A stretch of 6,532 nt of DNA from Globobulimina sp. (Eukaryota > Foraminifera > Rotaliida): assembly GCA_003354225.1 (NCBI GenBank), contig PIVH01000281.1, positions 1 through 6,532 on the forward strand, written 5' to 3'. The notes under the pieces were generated by a model. That model saw only the letters and a list, made by a program, of their open reading frames with translations, did no database searches and was not told where the DNA came from. Shown piece by piece: positions 1-5,500 of this stretch (the first letter of the stretch is position 1; each line of letters starts with the position of its first letter). The translations under genes and the position numbers were made by a program.

Positions 1-165
1 GCCGCTGTTGAAGCCGCCGAGTCCATCGGGTCCATGCATGCTCAGGGCCCGCTCTGGCATGTTTGCGTTTTCTGTAGCGATCCCAATTCGTGGGGTTCGC
101 GGTGGGTCGAGATAGGTGACAATCGCCTGAAGGTTTGTTGTTGCCTGTTCAGGCGAGACATTACC
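1..165 (+). other. Degenerate end of first ABC domain plus inserted segment
   Basis: An ABC-F protein should show Walker B (DEPTNHLD), then VSHDRYFL, then a strand resembling EIGDNRLKVYPGGYSKY. Here only VEIGDNRLKV (bases 106-135) and GYSKYI (from 175) fit. The part before reads VFCSDPNSWGSRW, where VFVSHDRYFLNR is the usual pattern, and no DEPTNHLD is visible in any frame. Between RLKV and GYSKY there are about ten extra residues (CCCLFRRDIT). This looks like several small insertions and deletions. Either the bases are of poor quality near a read or contig end, or the gene was already decaying. The frame happens to stay open, which hides the damage. Confidence 0.5.
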
Positions 166-1386
166 CCCGGTTGCGGTTACAGCAAGTACATCAAGGCGCG
201 GGATGAACGGGTGGCCGCCCTTAAAGAAGCTAAGCGCCAGCAGGATGAAGAAATTTGCCGCGTTGAGGCGTTTATCAATCGGTTTCGCTATCAGGCAAAT
301 AAGGCTTCGCAGGTCCAGAGCCGGGTCAAACAGTTGGAGAAGATTGAACGGATCTCTTTGCCTCCAGGGCGAAAAAAGATTGCTTTTACTTTTCCGCAAC
401 CCCCCAAGAGCGGAAGAATGGTCCTGGAGCTTTTCAAAGCGTCACAGCAGTATGGTGAGCTGCTGGTTCTGAATCAAGTGGATGTGCAGATCGAGCAAGG
501 AGAGCGGGTAGCGCTGGTTGGTCCCAATGGGGCGGGAAAGTCGACTTTGATGCGATTGTTAGCGGGGGTGGAAAAATCTGTCGCCGGGGAACGAAAAGAA
601 GGGCATAATCTGCATCTGGCTTATTTCGCCCAGGACCAGGCCCGTGAATTGAATTCGGCGCGGAATGTCTTCGACGAACTCTGTGCCGATGCCCCGGTGC
701 CGATGGTGCCGAAACTGCGCAATATCCTAGGGGCGTTCCTGTTCTCCGGGGATGAGGTCGAAAAACCGGTCAATGTGCTCTCCGGCGGTGAACGCAATCG
801 ACTGGCTCTGGCCAAGTTGCTGTTGCGTCCGGCCAACCTGTTGTTGCTTGATGAACCGACCAATCATCTGGATCTGCAATCGAAACAGGTGCTGCTCGAT
901 TCACTAAAGGGATACCAGGGTACCATCGTCTTTGTTTCCCATGATCGCTATTTTGTTGATGAACTGGCAACTCGGGTTCTGGAAGTCGGTCGTGGAAAAG
1001 TCGAATCCTATCAGGGCAATTACGAAGACTTTCTGGGCGAAAAACAGCGCTTTGGCGATCTCAGTCACAGCGCGCAACGGGTCGAACAGCATCTCCAGCA
1101 GCCGACTGGTGTGGCCGTCCCCGAAAAAGAACTGCGCTTGCAAGGGCATGCTGATCGTAAAGAGCAGAAGCGGCGCGAACAGAAACGGCTGCGAGATTTG
1201 ACGGCCATTGAAACCCGGATCGAAATCCTGGAAACCAGACTGGCAGAGTTGGAACAGCGGATGGCAGAACCTGAGCTATACCAGGACCAGGTCCACTGGC
1301 GGCAGGTCAGCCAGGAGCATGCCGCCCTGAAAGAAGAGTTGGCGCAGGCCTACCAACAATGGGAAGGATTGCAGGAATCGGCATGA
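1..1386 (+). CDS. ABC-F family ATPase (Uup/YheS/ABCF3-like), 5'-truncated
   Basis: Soluble, ribosome-associated ATPase class with two ABC domains and no membrane part; members act on translating ribosomes. The frame is open from base 1, so the first ATG (position 34) is not the true start. Numbering from that ATG: an inter-domain linker at about 48-110 (GYSKY, then a helical FINRFR...QVQSRVKQLEK stretch); the second ABC domain from about 130 with Walker A GPNGAGKST at 163-171, Q-loop AQDQ at 199-202, signature LSGGE at 249-253, Walker B LLLLDE at 269-274 and H-loop His303; then a basic, coiled-coil C-terminal domain at about 370-450, ending in TGA. All catalytic motifs of the second domain are intact. 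The first ABC domain (over 200 residues in the family) lies mostly outside the window, and its end, at bases 1-110, is barely recognisable. Base composition is bacterial and unlike everything after 1411. No ribosome binding site or terminator is visible. The family is certain; the exact subfamily is not. Confidence 0.93.
   Translation, partial: AAVEAAESIGSMHAQGPLWHVCVFCSDPNSWGSRWVEIGDNRLKVCCCLFRRDITPGCGYSKYIKARDERVAALKEAKRQQDEEICRVEAFINRFRYQANKASQVQSRVKQLEKIERISLPPGRKKIAFTFPQPPKSGRMVLELFKASQQYGELLVLNQVDVQIEQGERVALVGPNGAGKSTLMRLLAGVEKSVAGERKEGHNLHLAYFAQDQARELNSARNVFDELCADAPVPMVPKLRNILGAFLFSGDEVEKPVNVLSGGERNRLALAKLLLRPANLLLLDEPTNHLDLQSKQVLLDSLKGYQGTIVFVSHDRYFVDELATRVLEVGRGKVESYQGNYEDFLGEKQRFGDLSHSAQRVEQHLQQPTGVAVPEKELRLQGHADRKEQKRREQKRLRDLTAIETRIEILETRLAELEQRMAEPELYQDQVHWRQVSQEHAALKEELAQAYQQWEGLQESA
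123..156. repeat. 9-bp perfect inverted repeat (hairpin) inside the ABC-F gene
   Basis: TCGCCTGAA at 123-131 is the exact reverse complement of TTCAGGCGA at 148-156, leaving a 16-base loop. It coincides with the approximately ten residues that the family does not normally have between the RLKV strand and GYSKY. A fold-back or template-switch insertion would give this picture. It is not placed like a terminator and lacks a T-run. Confidence 0.6.
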
Positions 1387-1411
1387 TCGAAAACCCGCCA
1401 TAGGTTGCGGA
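1387..1411. other. Bacterial/eukaryotic sequence junction
   Basis: The ABC-F stop codon ends at 1386. On the opposite strand, homology to the HROB OB-fold stops at Thr152 (codon 1414-1412), where the family continues with a Val/Ile-His pair. Composition changes from GC-richer to AT-rich across these bases. A 6-bp inverted repeat, GGTTGC (1403-1408) and GCAACC (1424-1429), sits on the boundary. Short hairpins of this kind are typical of amplification or assembly chimeras. No terminator, transposon end or target duplication is seen. A natural insertion that broke the eukaryotic gene is possible but less likely. Confidence 0.75.
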
Positions 1412-1867
1412 TGTTGCTTTCATGCAACCAAAGCAATCAATAACTTCACCAATGCCATCATTATAAACTGTCAATGTCCTTAATAGCACCATAAGTTCTT
1501 TGATTTTGAATACATGCTCGATTTTATTAAATCGGATCGATTTTATATTCTCTGAAAATAAAAATGAATTGTTGTTGTTATTAATTATGTATAATTTGCC
1601 ACTCATATCATCATAAGTAACCTCGATATTATTCTCAACACAGCCCGCTAACCAGGCTCCTTTCCAGAATTCGGGTGATTCCAATGCTATTTTGTCAATT
1701 AATATTCTACCACTTAATGACATACAATTTGCGTCTTGTTTTAACTCTTCATCGTTTTTGTGTTGTTCTGCATTCTCGACCAATTCTTCATCATTTTTTA
1801 ACTTCCAAAAAGGAAGTCCTGCTGGGCCCGGAATACGTCGTTTCTTCTCTGCGGATTTACAAGACAT
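1412..1867 (-). CDS. HROB/MCM8IP-like homologous recombination OB-fold protein, N-terminal 152 residues
   Basis: In animals HROB (C17orf53/MCM8IP) is a nuclear protein that binds and activates the MCM8-MCM9 helicase in homologous recombination and crosslink repair. Here the family hallmark RRIPGPAG lies at residues 10-17, close to the N terminus. A hydrophobic PEFWKGAWL segment follows at 65-73. From about 116 the OB-fold (DUF4539-type) starts: VFKIKELMVLLRTL, then a GEVID..G.MKAT strand at 140-152, matching the family pattern D-x-T-G-x-M-x-x-T. The homology then ends abruptly at the junction, so the rest of the OB-fold is missing. The frame runs on into bacterial antisense sequence to 1307, which is not real coding. 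The chosen start is ATG at 1867, the first ATG after an in-frame stop at 1906-1904; a TTG at 1882 is unlikely in a eukaryote. The gene lies 26 bases downstream of the eRF1-like gene on the same strand. Assignment rests on the IPGPAG motif and the OB strand pattern. Confidence 0.68.
1742..1798 (-). repeat. Imperfect 39-base tandem duplication in the HROB-like gene
   Basis: The hexapeptide KNDEEL occurs twice, at residues 24-29 (bases 1798-1781) and 37-42 (1759-1742), exactly 13 codons apart. The two DNA copies differ at third positions (three of eighteen bases), so the duplication is not a recent copy or assembly error. It sits in the charged, probably disordered linker between the IPGPAG motif and the OB-fold. 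Confidence 0.6.
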
Positions 1868-1893
1868 GTTTGAGTCTGACAAGGTAAAGTTTT
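1868..1893 (-). other. 26-base intergenic gap
   Basis: These bases separate the TAA of the eRF1-like gene from the ATG of the HROB-like gene. They are AT-rich, and no poly(A) signal, splice site or promoter motif can be supported. The gap is short enough that the promoter of the downstream gene must overlap the upstream coding region. Confidence 0.6.
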
Positions 1894-2496
1894 TTAAGTT
1901 TTTTTATAAAGCATTTGTTGTATTAATTTGTCGTTAAACGTTTCTTTGATCAGTTCGAAATCAAAACTGGTTTCAAATGAATATAATGCTTTCTTTATGG
2001 TTTCCAAAGGCTCAAAATATATTGACACAACTTTTTGATCCTTTACACCACATTTTTTTACTGTGTCACTGTATTCGTTTGGCAGTGTTGTGCAATATAT
2101 TACAAGTCCTTTTGCCGGAATTTGGTTATTATAAATCTTGCAAATGTTTATTGTTTCCAATATCGATGATCTAGCACTCAAGACACGCACTCTACTCTTC
2201 AAGTTGTGGATATACATTAAATCTGTCCGCAAATTTTTAATGTAGTTTGCTATTTCCGCGTGTGGTTCAATATGAATAGAAATGCAAGTTCCATGTCCTC
2301 CTATCATATTCAACAATGGCTTGATCTTTTTATACAAATTCCATTCTTGTTTGTTATAATAAAATGATAAACAAATCCATTTTATTGGTCCGGGTATTGA
2401 ATAACCAGCATGCGGATTTTCCAATTGATGGATATATCCTAACACCAGATATGTGACAGAATCGTCAACTGATTGCAATTGCTTTGATAGCAACAT
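1894..2496 (-). CDS. Solitary eRF1 domain 1 protein with variant stop-reading motifs
   Basis: The protein has 200 residues. From about 51 to 190 it aligns with domain 1 (N domain) of eukaryotic release factor eRF1, which reads stop codons in the ribosomal A site. Landmarks in order: GGHGTC at 67-71 (eRF1 GTS loop), NLKSRV at 98-103 (NIKS), IPAKGLVIYC at 126-135 (the PPNGLVVYCG strand), SIYFEPLE at 158-165 and YSFETSF at 172-178 (YxCxxxF). Changes against human eRF1: Ser33 to Cys, Glu55 to Asp, Thr58 to Tyr, Ile62 to Leu and Cys127 to Phe. The TAA stop falls right at the domain 1/2 border. No GGQ domain or eRF3-binding domain follows in any frame, so it cannot release peptides by itself. Residues 1-50 are an extension not found in eRF1, with YLVLGYIHQLE and IPGPIKWICLSFYY. 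The start is ATG 2496, and the frame is open further upstream. It lies head to head with CFAP65, 48 bases apart. It is probably a diverged paralogue; function unknown. Confidence 0.8.
   Translation of the reverse strand: MLLSKQLQSVDDSVTYLVLGYIHQLENPHAGYSIPGPIKWICLSFYYNKQEWNLYKKIKPLLNMIGGHGTCISIHIEPHAEIANYIKNLRTDLMYIHNLKSRVRVLSARSSILETINICKIYNNQIPAKGLVIYCTTLPNEYSDTVKKCGVKDQKVVSIYFEPLETIKKALYSFETSFDFELIKETFNDKLIQQMLYKKT
2356..2451 (-). other. N-terminal extension motif of the eRF1-like protein
   Basis: Residues 16-47 hold a hydrophobic helix-like segment YLVLGYIHQLE, a short polar turn and IPGPIKWICLSFYY. Similar pairs (a GYIR-type helix followed by IP..I..LC..FY) are, as I recall, found near the N termini of unrelated proteins in some protists, for example foraminifera; this could not be checked here. 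It is not a signal peptide, being neither at the extreme N terminus nor followed by a cleavage site. It may be a protein-protein docking segment. Confidence 0.35.
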
Positions 2497-2544
2497 TGTT
2501 TCAAAATACTTACAAAGTAAAAAAACAGCAAAAACATCTGCGGC
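2497..2544. promoter_or_regulatory. 48-base divergent intergenic region, presumed bidirectional promoter
   Basis: The eRF1-like gene (minus) and CFAP65 (plus) start 48 bases apart, so any core promoters must lie here or inside the genes. The sequence is A-rich on the plus strand (AAAGTAAAAAAACAGCAAAA at 2514-2533). No TATA box can be assigned with confidence. An in-frame TAA at 2518-2520 fixes ATG 2545 as the first usable CFAP65 start. GTAAGT on the minus strand at 2513-2508 resembles a splice donor, but no in-frame partner was found. Confidence 0.4.
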
Positions 2545-5500
2545 ATGACTGACAAAAATACTATAATATCGGCATATGGGTTGGATATCTCATCAACCAC
2601 TATCAAATGGGAAGGCTGGCGACCGAATAAAAAATATTCGGATAACATAGTCATCTCCAACCTCAACACGAAAACAGTTAATATCAAAATAAAAGCCTTA
2701 CCAAAATCAAAGTATTTCCAAGTCAATGATAACAATAACGACATAGTAAAAATCCGCGGTGGTCATTCCAAAAAAATCAACATTAATTTCCTGCCTTTAG
2801 AAATCCAAAATTATTCCGATCAAATACTGTTCGCAATTTGTCCAAACAACAGTTGTGAGGAAAGCAATGAAATTACAATATCCTTAAACGCCGATATTCC
2901 AAAAACGTCATTACAAATTCCATCAGAAATTGATTTCGGTTTTTTGGCAGTTAAAGAAGAGGCAAATGTACAGTTTGAAATGATTAACAATGGCGATACT
3001 CAGCTAAATTTCAATTGGATTGCTACAAATTCGCCATTGGTTTTTACGCCAAACACTGGAATCATTAATAACAAATCGCAAATAATAAATATTCAATTTA
3101 CTCCGCAAAGTGCGAGTTGCGTAGAAATGAAGGTTCCTTTACAAATAAATATAAATAACAACAACAAACACAAGGAAATCATGTATATGACAGTCAAAGC
3201 AATCTGCACTTATCCATTTTTTAAGATATCCACAGACATTGTCGATATGGGCGCCATTTCAATCGGTGACTGCAAGAGGAAAAAACTAAAAATTGAAAAT
3301 TGTTCACCTGTTTCTGCACTAATTCATATAAAAAATGATAAAAATATTAACAAGAATTCCAACAATAATGAGAATAAAATAGAGAGTGTATTTAGTATCA
3401 ATCCCAATTCTTTGATTAAGATAAAAAAACACTCCTTCATAGAAATAGAAATACAATTTAAGCCCAGAACAGTCGGTGTCAAATACACAGAACATTACAT
3501 AATTGATACGTTGTGCGGATATAAAGTCCGATTTCAAATAAACGGCAAAGCGGATTCTCCCAAAATTAGCACGGATGTGAATTTAATAAATTTTAAATCT
3601 GTGGAAATTAATAAATTCAAAACAGATACATTTATTTTAACAAACCATTCTTCCATCGACAGTCATTTTGAATTTATGAATTGCGGTGAATCGGAAATCA
3701 GCAAATCTTCATTTATTTTATCGCCAAAAAGAGGCAAAATCTTTGCAAACGAAGCTGTTGTAATCACTGTACGTTTTAAACCAAATAATGTCATGTTGTA
3801 TGGCAAAGAGATTTATTGTACGATACATCATCACATTCCATTATTTATACAGCTAATTGGCGTTGGTATTGATGATAAAACAAAGTTTATTTTGGAGCCA
3901 CAATTTAATAAATTAGAAAATGAAATAATTCAGAAATTGGAAACAAATAAAATCAAAAAAACAGATAAATATTACACCAATATGTCGCATAAATTATTTA
4001 CAAAGTTATTTGACGAAAATGCATCGGAAAAATATATGAAAATATCTACAAATATCATTGAATTTGAATCATGTTCGTTGTCGCAAGGAATTGCTCCATA
4101 TCATGACATCACATTATTTAACGTTGACAAAACAAACTTAATTTCGATAAAATGGGACATTGAATCAACAAATAAAAATAACAAAAGCAATAAAAGAAAA
4201 GCAGAGTTTGCAGTATTTCCGCCTTTTATGGATATTCGAGCCTTATCTTCTGCGGATTTCAGTGCTGCATTTCAACCAACTATGGATTTAATGTATTTTT
4301 ATGAATGTATTGATTGTTATTATTTTTATAAAAACAATGACAAGAAACTGGCATTAAAGTGTGCGTCCATTGACTTATTTGGCCATAGTTTTGGTGCTAA
4401 ATCAACCAATCATTTTGATGCAAATGTAGCATTATCGACAAATGTCATTGAATTCACGCCGTGCTCGCTTGGTTCATCTATTTATGCCACTATTAAAATT
4501 AGAAACTTATCTGATAAATATCCAACAATTTGGAAAATAGAAAATGAAGAAAAAAAAGAAAATGAAGAGCATAAATCATTTGATTTTTATCCAATTCAAG
4601 GATATATTCCCCCAAATACTTTCCAATTAATTGTCACGAAATTTAAACCATTAAAACAAGGAATAACTACATTTAGTACAAATATCAAATTTAATCAAAG
4701 CGAGAATAACCTAAAACCGCTACAATTAATTGGCATTGCAGTGGAACCAAAGCTACATTTTAAAAATAATGAAATTTATGTAATTCCGACCTGTATTGGC
4801 ATGACAAGTATTGAACATATTCAATTATATAACTACTCCCCAATCCCAATACATTATGAATGGAAAATACCTGAACAATATTTAAAAGATAACATTATTT
4901 CACTTGAACCAATGAATGGCATTTTGGATATAAATGAGAAAAAAAAATCAATTTTAAGGTTTTCGCCAAATAAATTGTCGGGAAACTATGTGATTGAATG
5001 TCAATGTTACTATGGGAATACAACGGAAATGGGATATTTTGAGACATTGAAAATTAATGCATGTTGCAACCAATCAATTATCGAATTTATACCAAAACAA
5101 TCTGATTTCAATTCCATTTTAATTGACTGTCAAACCACAAAATCTGTTTCCATTCAAAATAACGCGGACTGTCAACTAAATTGCGATTTTTATATTGAAC
5201 CAAATAGCCCTAATTCCGAAATAAAACCAAGTAGAAATAATTTATATATCCCTCCCAAAACCAGAAAACAATTAGAATTGGACATAAATGCAATACATCC
5301 GGGAATGCATGAATATAAATTAATTGCCAAAGTCAAAAGAATTGACGGTAATGGCAGTATTAACTCGCTGTCAGACATCAAATTCAATGCAATTTGGCCA
5401 ACTTTGAGTGTTATTGATATTCAGTGCAATGATATGTTATTAAGCAAAGAAAATCTATGGTCAAAATTTTCAATTAATGAGTTAAACAAAACGTTTTTAA

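Noticed and set aside
621-1201. Overlapping short ORFs in both strands within the ABC-F gene
   Set aside because: The ABC-F frame carries all family motifs here; the others are shadows of its codons.
1-1386. Antibiotic-resistance ABC-F gene or recent lateral transfer into the protist
   Set aside because: Nothing distinguishes it from housekeeping ABC-F proteins. Truncation at the window edge, bacterial composition and the broken eukaryotic neighbour favour a chimera.
1307-1411. Continuation of the HROB-like minus-strand frame over the ABC-F 3' end
   Set aside because: The sequence after Thr152 is antisense to the bacterial coding region and does not resemble an OB-fold. It is an accidental open frame created by the junction.
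2468-2513. Possible minus-strand intron from GTAAGT (2513) to a CAG inside the eRF1-like ORF
   Set aside because: Joining the upstream ATG-containing piece to the eRF1 frame through this intron gives the wrong phase, and the unspliced ATG at 2496 already opens the full frame.
2439-2744. Minus-strand ORF of about 100 residues rich in Leu, Phe and Val, looking like a membrane protein
   Set aside because: It lies antisense to the CFAP65 start and overlaps the eRF1-like gene. The hydrophobicity is the mirror of Asn/Lys-rich AT codons.
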